A stretch of 64,000 bases of DNA, taken from the NCBI RefSeq assembly GCF_002025255.2, contig NZ_CP054587.1, positions 2,294,001 to 2,358,000 on the forward strand. The letters are read 5' to 3'. The translations under genes and the position numbers were made by a program. How positions within the stretch are numbered: position 1 is the first letter of the stretch; every line of letters starts with the position of its first letter. This document shows, piece after piece, positions 18,220-27,443 of the stretch. The notes beneath the pieces were generated by a model. The model worked only from the letters and a program-made list of their open reading frames with translations, did no database searches and was not told the DNA's origin. The DNA is from Halolamina sp. CBA1230. GTDB lineage: Archaea > Halobacteriota > Halobacteria > Halobacteriales > Haloferacaceae.

Positions 18220-19205
18220 TGGCCTACCCGACACAGCGACCCACCGATATGGAAGACGGCGACGGGATGGAGTCGGTCCCGTCAGAGTTGAACAGCATCC
18301 CGTGGATCGACGTCCACAACCACGCTCACACGCTCTCCTGGAACGACCGCGAGCGGTACGCGCTGAGCGGCTGTGCGGGGATGGTGATGATGGCCGCGGC
18401 GTACTACTGGACCCCCTACAAACCGGTCCAGCCCGGGGACGTGCGCTACCTCTGGGACGACGCGCTCAACCGCCTGCCGCAGATCCGCGAGTCCCACCTG
18501 CTCGACGCGAAAGTCGGCGTCGGCATCCACACCGGCGCGCGCGTCGAGAACTACGAGGCGCTGCTCGACGTGTTGCCCGAATACGCGGAACTCGATGAGG
18601 TCGCCGCCATCGGCGAGATCGGCATCACCGAGGCCCAGCACGTCGCGGGCTGGTCGCTGGACGAGCAGAAAGAGGTCACACGGCGGCAGTTCGAGGTCGC
18701 CGCCGACCACGACCTCCCTGCGGTCGTCCATACGCCCGCAGACCTCTCGGACGTGGAGTTCCCCGAGCGGGTCAGCGGGAACCTCCCCGGCTACGAACTC
18801 GACCTCGCGCGCCAGCAGGAGCCGGTGCTGACCTCGGAGTACCCCAAACGCGAGGCGGTCGACATCGACGCCGAACTCGCCGATGAGGCCGGCCTCGATC
18901 ACGAGCAGGTCGTGCTCTCGCACATGGACCCGGAGATCGCGCCGTACGTCCTCGAGAACACGGACTGCTACCTGAGCTTCACCGTCAGCTACCCGTGGCT
19001 GCTCGGCGTCTCGCCGACCGACGTGGCCGAGGTCGTCGCCGAGTACGGCCCCAAGCGAATTCTGGTCGAGACCGACAGCGCGGGGATCCTCCGCAGCGAC
19101 GTGTTCGCGTTCAAGCGGACGATCCACGAACTGTACCGCCACGGCGTCGATATCGACGCGATCCGGCAGGTCGTGTACGAGAACCCGCAGGCGCTCCTCC
19201 CCTGA
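18219..19205 (+). CDS. TatD-like metal-dependent hydrolase
   Basis: 328 residues. Amidohydrolase/TatD pattern: WIDVHNHAHTLSW supplies the first metal-binding HxH, AAIGEIGITEA the Glu, AVVHTPAD and VLSHMDPE the next His ligands, and LVETDSAGIL the final Asp. It may hydrolyse a carboxylic or phosphate substrate rather than DNA; the family is broad. Translationally coupled to the FAH gene. Confidence 0.85.
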   Translation: MAYPTQRPTDMEDGDGMESVPSELNSIPWIDVHNHAHTLSWNDRERYALSGCAGMVMMAAAYYWTPYKPVQPGDVRYLWDDALNRLPQIRESHLLDAKVGVGIHTGARVENYEALLDVLPEYAELDEVAAIGEIGITEAQHVAGWSLDEQKEVTRRQFEVAADHDLPAVVHTPADLSDVEFPERVSGNLPGYELDLARQQEPVLTSEYPKREAVDIDAELADEAGLDHEQVVLSHMDPEIAPYVLENTDCYLSFTVSYPWLLGVSPTDVAEVVAEYGPKRILVETDSAGILRSDVFAFKRTIHELYRHGVDIDAIRQVVYENPQALLP

Positions 19206-19278
19206 ACGGGGCGGAGACGGTTCTCCTGTCGATTCGCCGAGGGGTGTATGGTATGCAAACGATTATTACGATATCGGT

Positions 19279-19294
19279 TTTACCAATTGGTGAA
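19279..19294. promoter_or_regulatory. Palindromic operator candidate before the ring-cleaving dioxygenase
   Basis: TTTACCAATTGGTGAA contains the perfect 10-bp palindrome ACCAATTGGT and ends 2 nt before the ATG at 19297. A T/A-rich box (TTATTA at 19263-19268) lies about 30 nt before the ATG, so the palindrome covers the transcription start. A good site for repression by the neighbouring TetR protein. Confidence 0.45.
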
Positions 19295-19296
19295 CC

Positions 19297-20250
19297 ATGC
19301 CAGACGTACCAGGGCTACACCACGTGACGGCGTTCTGTGACGACCCGCAGGACAACTACGACTTCTTCACGGACGTGCTCGGCATGCGGTTCGTGAAGGA
19401 GACGGTCCGGTTCGACGTGCCCGAGAAGATCTACCACCTCTACTACGGCGACGAGGTGGGGACGGCGGGCACCATCATCACGTTCTTCCCGATGACCAAC
19501 ATGCCGATGGAGGAGGGCCTCGTCGGCAAGGGGATGACCAGCGCGGTCGGCCTCACGATCCCCGAGGGGTCGGTCGACTTCTGGACGGACCGCTTCGAGG
19601 ACCACGACGTCGACTACGACGTCGAGGAGCGGTTCGACGAGACCGCCATCGCGTTCGAGGCGCCCGACGGCGTCCCGTTCGAACTCGTCACCGGTGACTC
19701 CGACATCGAGGCGTACACCGAGAACGACGTGCCCGAGGAGCACGGCGTCCGCGGCATGTACAACGCGACGGTCCACTCCAAGGACCCCGCGGGGACGATG
19801 GACGTGCTCGAGACGCTGGGCTGGGACCGCATCGGCGAGGCGACCCACCCGCAGGCTGGCGACCGCATCCGGTACGAGGCGCCCGGCGACGCGCCGTGTG
19901 CCCGGAAAGTCGACGTGCTGATCCGGCCGAACGCGCCCGACGGCGTGATGGGGATCGGCACGTACCTCCACATCGCGTTCCGCGTCGCCAACGGCTGGGA
20001 GCAGGACCAGATCAGCGACGAGCTCCGCGCGAACGGCTACATCACGACTTCGACGAAGGACCGTGACTACTTCCACTCCCGCTACATCACCGAACCCGGC
20101 GGATCGGTGTTCGAGTTCGCGACCGACGGCCCCGGCTTCGGCATCGACCAGGACGTCGAGGAGTACGGCGAGGAGCTGAAAGTGCCCGACTGGCTCGACG
20201 TCGACGTGGAGCGCATCAAGGAGATGCTGCCGCCCCTCGAGAAGAACTAG
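19297..20250 (+). CDS. VOC-family ring-cleaving dioxygenase
   Basis: 317 residues in two glyoxalase-like halves: GLHHVTAFCDDPQDNYDFFTDVLGM opens the first, RGMYNATVHSKDPAGTMDVL the second. The ending PGGSVFEFATDGPGFGIDQD carries the metal-ligand Glu. Resembles the PcpA/LinE/MhqO group of hydroquinone-cleaving dioxygenases. Preceded by a palindromic operator candidate and followed convergently by a TetR regulator. With DoxX, FAH and TatD next door it suggests quinone or aromatic detoxification. Confidence 0.87.
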   Translation: MPDVPGLHHVTAFCDDPQDNYDFFTDVLGMRFVKETVRFDVPEKIYHLYYGDEVGTAGTIITFFPMTNMPMEEGLVGKGMTSAVGLTIPEGSVDFWTDRFEDHDVDYDVEERFDETAIAFEAPDGVPFELVTGDSDIEAYTENDVPEEHGVRGMYNATVHSKDPAGTMDVLETLGWDRIGEATHPQAGDRIRYEAPGDAPCARKVDVLIRPNAPDGVMGIGTYLHIAFRVANGWEQDQISDELRANGYITTSTKDRDYFHSRYITEPGGSVFEFATDGPGFGIDQDVEEYGEELKVPDWLDVDVERIKEMLPPLEKN

Positions 20251-20277
20251 CGCGCCGTCGTCCCCTTCTTTCGGTCG

Positions 20278-20892
20278 CTACTCGTCGACGATCAGCGAGT
20301 CGATCACGAACTCGTTGATCGCCGCGAGCGCCTCCTCGGGGGCGTCGTCGTGGCCCAGCGAGAGCTTCCGCCCCCGGGCCGCGTGGATCACGTCGGTGAT
20401 GAGTTGGCCCGTCCGCTCTGGGTCGGTCTCGCGGAAATCGCCCTGCTCGATCCCCTCGGCCACTACCTCCGTGATGCTGCCCCGGAGCCGTCGGTGGTGT
20501 TCGTCGAATATCTCCCGGTGGCGCTCGTCGTTCTGGGCGTGGGTGAACAGCTCGTGGTACACCTTCATCCGCTCCCAGTGGTCGAACTCCTCGAACTCCG
20601 GCCCGAACAGACACTGCCGGATACGGATCTCCAGCTCCTCACAGGGCGGCACGTCCCGATCGACCTCGACGCTGCCCTCGTACTGCTCGATGATGTACTC
20701 AAGGAACTGCGCCAGCAGGTCGTACTTCCCGTCGTAGTGGTAGTGGATGATCTGGCGGGTCTTCTCCATCTCCTCGCCGATGTCGCGCATCCGGAGGTCG
20801 GCGTAGCCGTGCTCGCTGACGGCCCGGAACGTCGCCTCCATGATCTCGGTCCGGGTCTCCTCGGGGACCGCCCCTTCCTCCAGCTCGGTCAT
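20278..20892 (-). CDS. TetR/AcrR family transcriptional regulator
   Basis: 204 residues from ATG 20892 (MTELEEGAVPEE). The N-terminal HTH reads IMEATFRAVSEHGYADLRM and then IGEEMEKTRQIIHYHYDGKYDLL, the TetR signature; the rest is an all-helical ligand domain. The frame is open to 21051, but the upstream part lacks haloarchaeal composition, and a TATATA box lies 21-27 nt before 20892. Likely controls the dioxygenase and perhaps the DoxX operon; this is inferred from position and the palindromes. Confidence 0.9.
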   Translation of the reverse strand: MTELEEGAVPEETRTEIMEATFRAVSEHGYADLRMRDIGEEMEKTRQIIHYHYDGKYDLLAQFLEYIIEQYEGSVEVDRDVPPCEELEIRIRQCLFGPEFEEFDHWERMKVYHELFTHAQNDERHREIFDEHHRRLRGSITEVVAEGIEQGDFRETDPERTGQLITDVIHAARGRKLSLGHDDAPEEALAAINEFVIDSLIVDE

Positions 20893-20922
20893 ATCCGCTA
20901 TACCCCGGTGGGATATATAGCG
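20891..20922 (-). promoter_or_regulatory. tetR promoter with nested inverted repeats
   Basis: The box A TATATA (20913-20918) is embedded in symmetric sequence: ATATCC at 20891-20896 mirrors GGATAT at 20911-20916, and CGCTATA at 20896-20902 mirrors TATAGCG at 20916-20922. Consistent with autoregulation by the TetR protein. The remaining gap to metG (20923-21230) shows no gene or structure I can support. Confidence 0.45.
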
Positions 20923-21237
20923 CTTTTCTCGGACGACGGCTGTCCTACAGTTCCGAGTGCTCGAGCAGCGCGTCACCACCAGCGCGGCGAACACCCCGCT
21001 CAGGTACGCCTCGGCGGTCGCCAGCGTCGTCGCTGTCACGCCGACACACACAGGCGGGAGATTTTTGCGTGATTAGGCCCCACTATCGGTTCGTGTTCCC
21101 CACTCGTCGCCGCGGTATGCACCCCCAGTAGCGACGGGTGGACCCTTCTCGGCGCTGGCGTTCCGTAGCAGGCACGGCGGCCCCTCCGGCGAACCCCGTC
21201 GCGTTCGGGCACCGATCGATCACCGAAACCGGCGGGC

Positions 21238-21243
21238 TTTAGG
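21238..21243 (+). promoter_or_regulatory. Box A of metG
   Basis: TTTAGG, 25-30 nt before the ATG at 21268; leaderless spacing. Confidence 0.45.
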
Positions 21244-21267
21244 CCCGCATCGACAACTTCCACCCAG

Positions 21268-23334
21268 ATGAGCCACGAGGAGTTCCCGACCGACCGTCCC
21301 GCGGTGGTGACGTGTGGACTGCCGTACGCCAACGGCGACCTCCACATCGGTCACCTCCGGGGGTACACCGCCGCCGACGCGGTGAACCGTTCGCTGAAGA
21401 AGCTCGGCCAGCAGTCCGCCTACGTCTGCGGGTCGGATATGCACGGCACGCCCATCGCCGTCAACGCCGCCGAGGAGGGCGTCTCCCCCGAGGAGTTCGC
21501 GATGGGGTACCACGAGGAGTACGCCGAGGCGTTCCCGAAGTTCAACGTCGAGTTCGACAACTACGGCCACACCCACGACGAGACCAACACCGAACTCACC
21601 CGGGAGTTCGTCGAGCGCCTCGAGGACGCGGGCTACGTGTACGAGGACGAGATCATGGTCGCGTGGGACCCCGAGGAGGACCAGCCCCTGCCCGACCGCT
21701 ACGTCGAGGGGACCTGCCCGTACTGCGGCGCGCAGGCCCGCGGCGACGAGTGTGACGAGGGCTGTGGCCGCCACCTCGAACCCGGCGAGATCGAAAACCC
21801 CGTCTCGACGCTGACGGGCAACCCCGCGGAGTACCGCGAGCGCGAGCACAAGTACTTCGCCGTCTCCGAACTCGCGGAGTACCTCTCCGACTTCCTCGAC
21901 CGCCTCGAAGGGACGTCGAACGCCCAGAACCAGCCCCGCGAGTGGCTCGAGGAGGGGTTACAGGACTGGTGTATCACGCGAGATATGGACTGGGGGGTCG
22001 ACTACCCCGGCGAGGACGAGCTCGTGCTCTACGTCTGGGTCGACGCCCCGATCGAGTACGTCTCCTCCACGAAGCAGTACTCCGAGCGCGTCGGCGCCGA
22101 CGAGTACGACTGGGAGGAGGTGTGGGGCCGCGACGGCGGCGACGGCGGCGAGATCGTCCACGTCATCGGCCGCGACATCATCCAGCACCACACCATCTTC
22201 TGGCCGGCGATGCTCCACGCCACGGGTCACGCGGAACCGCGTGCGGTCTGTGCGACCGGTTTCGTCACCATCGACGGCAAGGGGCTCTCGACCAGCCGCA
22301 ACCGCGCGATCTGGGCCGAAGAGTACCTCGACGAGGGGTTCCACCCGGACCTGCTGCGCTACTACCTCACCACGATGGGTGGGTTCCAGCAGGACCTCGA
22401 CTTCACGTGGGAGCGGTTCCAGGAGCGCGTCAACGGCGAACTCGTCGGCACCGTCGGCAACTTCGTCTACCGCTCGATGCTGTTCGCCGCGCGGAACTTC
22501 GACGGCACGCCCGACGCCGCGGTCAGCGACGACGTGCAGGAGCAGATCGACGCCGCAGTCGAGCAGTTCCGCGAGGCCGTGCAGGCGTACGACGTGCGCC
22601 GCGCCGGCGACGCCGCGGTCGAACTCGCGCAGTTCGGCAACGAGTACATCCAGCAGCACGAGCCGTGGCAGTTGGCGGACGGCAGCGACGAGCAGGCCCA
22701 GGTCATCCGCGACTGCCTGCAGGTCGCGACGGCCGTCGCCGTCCTGCTCGAACCGATCTGCCCGGAGAAAGCCGAGACGGTCTGGGACCAGCTGAACGTC
22801 GACGCCGACGTCCACGCCGCCGAGACCGACGCGGTGTACGCCGAGCCGGGCGCGTTCGACGAGCCCGACGAGCTGTTCGAGAAGATCGAGGACGACCGCG
22901 TCGACGAACTCGACGCGGCGCTGGAGGCGAAGATCGAGGAGGCCACGGAGGACGAAGACGACGAGGACGACGACGACACCGAGATGGCCGACACCGAACT
23001 CGAACCCCTGATCGACGACCGCATCGATTTCGACACGTTCGAAGGGCTGGACATCCGCGTCGGCCGCATCGAGTCGGCCGAGGGGATCGAGGGCGCCGAC
23101 AAGCTGGCGCGACTCGAAGTGGATATCGGCGTCGAGACCCGCCAGGTCGTCGCCGGCATCAAGCAGCTCCACGATCTGGACGAACTCGAGGGGAAGAAAG
23201 TGATCGTGCTCGCGAACCTCGAGCAGGCCGAACTGTTCGGCGTCGAGTCCAACGGGATGGTGCTCGCCGCGGGCGAGCAGGCGGATCTGCTGACGACCCA
23301 CGAGGACGCCGAGCCGGGGACGAAGGTACGGTGA
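21268..23334 (+). CDS. metG: Methionyl-tRNA synthetase
   Basis: 688 residues. Class I signature HIGH at residues 26-29 (NGDLHIGHLRGYT); zinc-binding cysteines in the inserted knuckle GTCPYCGAQARGDECDEGC; KMSKS-equivalent KGLSTSRN near residue 337. A DEDDEDDDDTE linker joins the catalytic part to a C-terminal Trbp111-like tRNA-binding domain (RIDFDTFEGLDIRVGRIESA). Charges tRNA-Met in the cytosol. The very end of the gene is tandemly duplicated (see 23319-23394). Monocistronic with its own box A. Confidence 0.97.
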   Translation: MSHEEFPTDRPAVVTCGLPYANGDLHIGHLRGYTAADAVNRSLKKLGQQSAYVCGSDMHGTPIAVNAAEEGVSPEEFAMGYHEEYAEAFPKFNVEFDNYGHTHDETNTELTREFVERLEDAGYVYEDEIMVAWDPEEDQPLPDRYVEGTCPYCGAQARGDECDEGCGRHLEPGEIENPVSTLTGNPAEYREREHKYFAVSELAEYLSDFLDRLEGTSNAQNQPREWLEEGLQDWCITRDMDWGVDYPGEDELVLYVWVDAPIEYVSSTKQYSERVGADEYDWEEVWGRDGGDGGEIVHVIGRDIIQHHTIFWPAMLHATGHAEPRAVCATGFVTIDGKGLSTSRNRAIWAEEYLDEGFHPDLLRYYLTTMGGFQQDLDFTWERFQERVNGELVGTVGNFVYRSMLFAARNFDGTPDAAVSDDVQEQIDAAVEQFREAVQAYDVRRAGDAAVELAQFGNEYIQQHEPWQLADGSDEQAQVIRDCLQVATAVAVLLEPICPEKAETVWDQLNVDADVHAAETDAVYAEPGAFDEPDELFEKIEDDRVDELDAALEAKIEEATEDEDDEDDDDTEMADTELEPLIDDRIDFDTFEGLDIRVGRIESAEGIEGADKLARLEVDIGVETRQVVAGIKQLHDLDELEGKKVIVLANLEQAELFGVESNGMVLAAGEQADLLTTHEDAEPGTKVR

Positions 23335-23394
23335 CGGCGATTGGCAGCCGTCCCGTGACGAAGGTACGGTGACGGCGTCGGACAGCCGTCCCGT
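23319..23394 (+). repeat. Two 38-bp tandem repeats over the metG stop codon
   Basis: The unit begins GACGAAGGTACGGTGACGG at 23319 and repeats exactly 38 bp later at 23357; a third, truncated start (GACGAAAA) is at 23395. The first copy contains the last codons and stop of metG, and each copy can form a GACGGC/GCCGTC hairpin. A like-sized duplication occurs at 33364-33450. Confidence 0.85.
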
Positions 23395-23437
23395 GACGAA
23401 AAAGCTGTAGAAGATCGCTACCCGCGTTCTCTCTTTT

Positions 23438-23668
23438 TCACACGAACGTCCGATAGCCAATCCAGGCGGCGATCGCCAGACACGCCACGCCGAGCGCCCG
23501 CGCGGTCCAGGCCCAGCGGTCCGGAACCGGCTCGTCCGTCCCGTACTCGCCGCGGCGCCGCCGGTTCGAGCCCGCGAACACGGAGAGCTTGATCGCCGCA
23601 CGCGGCGCGGCCAGGAGTCCGAGCCCGACCAGCGCGCCGAGGACGACCGCGAGCAGCTCCCGAAGCAT
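23438..23668 (-). CDS. Small membrane protein downstream of htpX
   Basis: 76 residues (MLRELLAVVLGAL...). Two membrane helices (AVVLGALVGLGLLAAP and GVACLAIAAWIGYRTFV) are joined by a short basic/acidic loop with RRRRGEYG. Its ATG overlaps the htpX stop by one base (TGATG), so it is cotranslated with htpX. No family recognised; perhaps a partner of the protease. Confidence 0.75.
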   Translation of the reverse strand: MLRELLAVVLGALVGLGLLAAPRAAIKLSVFAGSNRRRRGEYGTDEPVPDRWAWTARALGVACLAIAAWIGYRTFV

Positions 23669-24543
23669 CAGGAGCGGAGGCGTTCGATGCGTTTCTCCAT
23701 CGGCGGGTGGGTGGAGACGATCTTCTGGAGGAACCCGCTGTCCGGGCTGGAGATACACAGCGCGCTCACCTGCTGGTCGACGCCGCCGTCCTGCTGGCGG
23801 CCACCCCGGCCGCGGCGGCCGGTTCGTGAGGACTCGGCGCCGCGCTGGTTCCCCTGCTGGATCTTCTCCAGCGCCCGCGCGAGCGGGTCACCGCCGCCGA
23901 TGGCGCGTTTCGCGTCGGCGTCGGCGACGTACTCACGGTACCGCGAGATCGCGAGCACGAAGATCATCACGATGAACTGGACGACGTTCCCCACCACGAT
24001 GGCGAGGAAGAAGTCCGCGATGTCGTTGTCGCCGGTGAGCAGCACCGCGAACTGCGCAGCGATACCGACGATCGAGGCGATCCCCTGCCCGAGCTGCATC
24101 GTGATCACGTCCCGGTTGGCGATGTGGGCGAGTTCGTGAGCCAGCACGCCCTCCAGCTCCTCGCGGTCGAGGAGTTGGATCAGCTCCTCGGAGACGACGA
24201 CGATGCCCGCACCTTTCCGCCCGACGGCGAAGGCGTTGGGAACGCCCATCCGGGCGATCTTGAGTTCGGGTTTGTCGATCCCCATCGCGTCGGAGTGTTT
24301 CTCCACCACGCGGTGGATCTCCGGATGCTGGCTCTCGGAGAGCTCCTCGGCGCCGACGCTGCGCAGCGCCGCCCACTTGCCGATCTTGTACTGGACGCCG
24401 ACGAGCAGGACGCTGCCGGCGATGGCGAACGGGACGATTCCCGTACCGTACATTACCATCGCGGCCGCGACCACGACCAGATAGAACGCCGCGAGGATGC
24501 TCCCCACGACGGCCATCCGGAGTTTGAGTCCCGGGTGTCGCAT
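23668..24543 (-). CDS. htpX: M48 family zinc metalloprotease HtpX (first copy)
   Basis: 291 residues from ATG 24543. Two N-terminal membrane helices, active site HELAH in GVLAHELAHIANRD, a further pair of helices, and the downstream Glu in RYREYVADADAKRAI. The C-terminal part has an unusual Gly/Arg/Gln-rich insertion (RRGRGGRQQDGG) before the conserved STHPPMEKRIERL. HtpX degrades damaged membrane proteins. A CCATTTATCC box A lies at leaderless distance, so the upstream in-frame start at 24630 is rejected. A second htpX is at 37858. Confidence 0.93.
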   Translation of the reverse strand: MRHPGLKLRMAVVGSILAAFYLVVVAAAMVMYGTGIVPFAIAGSVLLVGVQYKIGKWAALRSVGAEELSESQHPEIHRVVEKHSDAMGIDKPELKIARMGVPNAFAVGRKGAGIVVVSEELIQLLDREELEGVLAHELAHIANRDVITMQLGQGIASIVGIAAQFAVLLTGDNDIADFFLAIVVGNVVQFIVMIFVLAISRYREYVADADAKRAIGGGDPLARALEKIQQGNQRGAESSRTGRRGRGGRQQDGGVDQQVSALCISSPDSGFLQKIVSTHPPMEKRIERLRS

Positions 24544-24566
24544 ACGGGATGGGCGGGCTTGGACAC

Positions 24567-24576
24567 GGATAAATGG
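24567..24576 (-). promoter_or_regulatory. Box A of htpX
   Basis: CCATTTATCC on the minus strand, 24-33 nt before the ATG at 24543. Confidence 0.6.
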
Positions 24577-24659
24577 CTCACTGGGGCGACGAACCAGGGC
24601 GTGGCTGGCGCGGCGGCCGGAACGCACCACTTACCACCCGACACGACGAACGCCCGCCC

Positions 24660-24902
24660 ATGCGAATCGAGTACGACCGGGACACCTGTATCGGGATGTT
24701 CCAGTGCGTCGCCGAGTGGGACGCGTTCGAGCGCGACGAGGACGCCGGGAAAGCGGTGCTCGTCGATAGTGAGGAGGCCGAGGCGGACCTGTTCGTCCGC
24801 GAGGTGCCCGAGGACGCGGAACTCGACGCGAAGTTCGCCGCGCGGGCCTGCCCCGTCGACGCGATCGCCGTCTACGACGACGACGGCGAGCAGATCGTCT
24901 GA
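24660..24902 (+). CDS. Single-cluster ferredoxin
   Basis: 80 residues beginning MRIEYDRDTCIGMFQCV. The motif CIGMFQC (C-x5-C) with a distant ACPVDAI is that of small one-cluster (3Fe-4S or 4Fe-4S) ferredoxins, such as those serving cytochrome P450. The region between the motifs is strongly acidic. Monocistronic, between htpX (divergent) and hef. Electron partner not evident here. Confidence 0.88.
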   Translation: MRIEYDRDTCIGMFQCVAEWDAFERDEDAGKAVLVDSEEAEADLFVREVPEDAELDAKFAARACPVDAIAVYDDDGEQIV

Positions 24903-24949
24903 GCGGCCCCGAACCACCCTCGTTTCAGTTCCACCTCGCTCGCCGAACC

Positions 24950-24957
24950 CTTATCGG
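24950..24957 (+). promoter_or_regulatory. Box A of hef
   Basis: CTTATCGG, 24-31 nt before the ATG at 24981. Confidence 0.45.
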
Positions 24958-24980
24958 CGAGCGCGCCCCAGTAGGGCCAA

Positions 24981-27434
24981 ATGGCGGCCACCGACGACGT
25001 CGGCCGGATCGACCACCCGCTGCTGACCCCCGACTTCCTCGAGCAACGGCGCTACCAGCTCGAGCTCGCGGGCACCGCGAAGGCCGCCCACACGCTCGTC
25101 TGTCTCCCCACCGGCCTCGGGAAGACGACGGTCTCGCTGCTCGTCACGGCCGAACGGCTGGACACCGTCGGCGGGAAGGCACTGATGCTGGCGCCGACGA
25201 AGCCGCTGGTCCAGCAGCACGCCGAGTTCTACCGCGAAGCCCTCCAGGTTCCGGACGACGAGATCGTCGTGTTCACCGGCGACGTGAGCCCGGACGACCG
25301 CGCCGAACTCTGGGACTCCGCGACCGTCGTTATCGCCACCCCGCAGGTCGTCGAGAACGACCTCGTGGGCAACCGCGTCTCGCTGTCGGACGTGACCCAC
25401 GTCACGTTCGACGAGTGCCACCGCGCGACCGGCGACTACGCCTACGTCTACATCGCGGAGCGCTACCACGCCGACGCCGCCGACCCGCTCGTGACGGGGA
25501 TGTCCGCCTCCCCCGGCGGCGACGAGGAGGAGATCCTCCAAGTCTGTGAGAACCTCGGGCTCTCGGAGGTGGAAGTGATGACCGAGGAGGACGCCGACGT
25601 CGACGAGTTCACCCACGACACCGACGTGCAGTGGGAGCGCGTCGAACTGCCCGAGGAGATCTTGGAGATGCGGGAGCTCCTGAACGAAGTCATCACGGAG
25701 CGACTGGAGGATCTGAAGGAGCTGGGCGTCACCAACACCACTCAGCCGGATCTCTCACAGAAGAAGCTCAACGGGATGCGCGCGGAGCTGCAGAAGCTGA
25801 TCAACAACGACCAGAGCGAGGGGTACCAGGGGATGAGCACCCACGCGGAGGTGATGAAGCTCCGCCGCGCGGTCGAACTGGTCGAGACCCAGTCCGTCGA
25901 GTCCGTCCGGCGCTACTTCGAGCGCCAGCGCGAGGACGCCCGCTCCTCCGGCGCCTCGAAGGCCAGCCAGCGCATGGTGAGCGACCCTCGGGTCCGCCGG
26001 GCGATGCGGAAAGCCGACACGTACGACGGGCTCCACCCCAAGTTCTCGCAGGCCCGCATCCTGCTCGCCCAGACGCTGGGTATCGGCGACGGCGAGCGAG
26101 TCATCGTGTTCACCGAATCGCGCGACACCGCCGAGGCGCTGACGGAGTTCCTCGGCGAGAGCTTCGAGACCCGGAAGTTCGTCGGGCAGGGTGACAAGGA
26201 GGGGTCGGACGGGATGACCCAGAAACAGCAGCAGGAACGGCTCGAAGCGTTCCGCAACGGCGAGTTCGAGGTGCTGGTCTCCACCTCCGTCGCCGAGGAG
26301 GGGCTGGACGTGCCCGAGGTCGACCTCGTGCTGTTCTACGAGCCCGTTCCGACCGCGATCCGCTCCATCCAGCGCAAGGGCCGGACCGGGCGACAGGCCG
26401 AGGGGAAGGTGGTCGTCCTGCTCGCTGAGGACACCCGCGACGAGGCCTTCTTCTGGATCGCCCGCCGGCGCGAGCAGGAGATGGAGGAGGAGCTCCGGGA
26501 GCTGAAAGGTGTCGCCGACGAGGTGGAGGAGGAGCTGGACGACGGTCAGCAGGCGCTCTCGGCGTTCGACGGCTCGCCGGCGATGGGAGGCAGTGGGGGT
26601 GACGGGTCGGCGTCCAGCGCCGACAGCGCCGACGCCCGCGACGAACGGCTCTCCCCCGGACTCGACGACTTCGCCGAGCAGGACGGCGAGGACGACGCCG
26701 ATGCCGAGGCGGCCGACGATGCCGGGGCCGACAACACCGAGGAGGGCGTCGTCGCCACCGCCGAATCCGACCCGGACGAGGCGGAGATCGAGATCGTCGT
26801 CGACCAGCGCGAACTCGACTCGCCGATCGCGAAGGAGCTCTCCCGGCGCGAGGGCGTCCGGACCCGCCTCGAAACGCTGGAGGTCGGCGACTACGTGCTC
26901 TCGGATCGCGTCGCCGTCGAGCGGAAGTCGGTCGCCGACTTCCTCGACACGCTGACCGGCGGCGACCGCTCGATGTTCGAGCAGGTGGGCGACCTCTCGC
27001 GGGCGTACGCCCGGCCGGTGGTGATTCTCGAGGGCGAGGACCTCTACAGCGAGCGCAACGTCCACCCCAACGCGATCCGCGGCGCGCTCTCCTCGCTGGC
27101 GATCGACTTCGACGCCAGCGTGCTCCGCACCGAGGACGAAGACGACACTGCCGACCTCCTCGAAGTCGTGGCGGGCCGCGAGCAGGAGGAGAGCGACCGC
27201 GAGGTGTCGGTCCACGGCGAGAAGTCAGGGAAAACGCTGGCCGAACAGCAGGAGTACGTTGTCGGCAGCGTCGCCGACATCGGCCCCGTCACCGCGCGGG
27301 CGCTGTTGGCGGAGTTCAAGACCGTCGAGGCGGTGATGACCGCGAAGAAGGAGGATCTGATGGAAGTGGACGGCGTCGGCGAGGTGACGGCGGACCGACT
27401 GCGGGAAGTCGTCGGCTCCGAGTATACTGGCTGA
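24981..27434 (+). CDS. hef: Hef helicase/nuclease (archaeal FANCM-XPF type)
   Basis: 817 residues. Helicase domain first: Walker A PTGLGKT at 43-49, DECH near 145, motif VI IQRKGRTGRQAEG. An acidic linker (about 530-610) follows. Then comes an XPF-type nuclease with VDQRELDSP and the catalytic ERKSVADFLDTL near 643-654, and a helix-hairpin-helix pair at the end (VADIGPVTARALL, VDGVGEVTADRL). Hef processes stalled replication forks and is important in haloarchaea for crosslink tolerance. All key residues are present. Own box A; monocistronic. Confidence 0.96.
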   Translation: MAATDDVGRIDHPLLTPDFLEQRRYQLELAGTAKAAHTLVCLPTGLGKTTVSLLVTAERLDTVGGKALMLAPTKPLVQQHAEFYREALQVPDDEIVVFTGDVSPDDRAELWDSATVVIATPQVVENDLVGNRVSLSDVTHVTFDECHRATGDYAYVYIAERYHADAADPLVTGMSASPGGDEEEILQVCENLGLSEVEVMTEEDADVDEFTHDTDVQWERVELPEEILEMRELLNEVITERLEDLKELGVTNTTQPDLSQKKLNGMRAELQKLINNDQSEGYQGMSTHAEVMKLRRAVELVETQSVESVRRYFERQREDARSSGASKASQRMVSDPRVRRAMRKADTYDGLHPKFSQARILLAQTLGIGDGERVIVFTESRDTAEALTEFLGESFETRKFVGQGDKEGSDGMTQKQQQERLEAFRNGEFEVLVSTSVAEEGLDVPEVDLVLFYEPVPTAIRSIQRKGRTGRQAEGKVVVLLAEDTRDEAFFWIARRREQEMEEELRELKGVADEVEEELDDGQQALSAFDGSPAMGGSGGDGSASSADSADARDERLSPGLDDFAEQDGEDDADAEAADDAGADNTEEGVVATAESDPDEAEIEIVVDQRELDSPIAKELSRREGVRTRLETLEVGDYVLSDRVAVERKSVADFLDTLTGGDRSMFEQVGDLSRAYARPVVILEGEDLYSERNVHPNAIRGALSSLAIDFDASVLRTEDEDDTADLLEVVAGREQEESDREVSVHGEKSGKTLAEQQEYVVGSVADIGPVTARALLAEFKTVEAVMTAKKEDLMEVDGVGEVTADRLREVVGSEYTG

Positions 27435-27443
27435 CGCTCCCGG

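Noticed and set aside
22467-23252. Ser-rich minus-strand frame opposite metG
   Set aside because: Complement of Glu/Asp codons in the acidic linker; no support.
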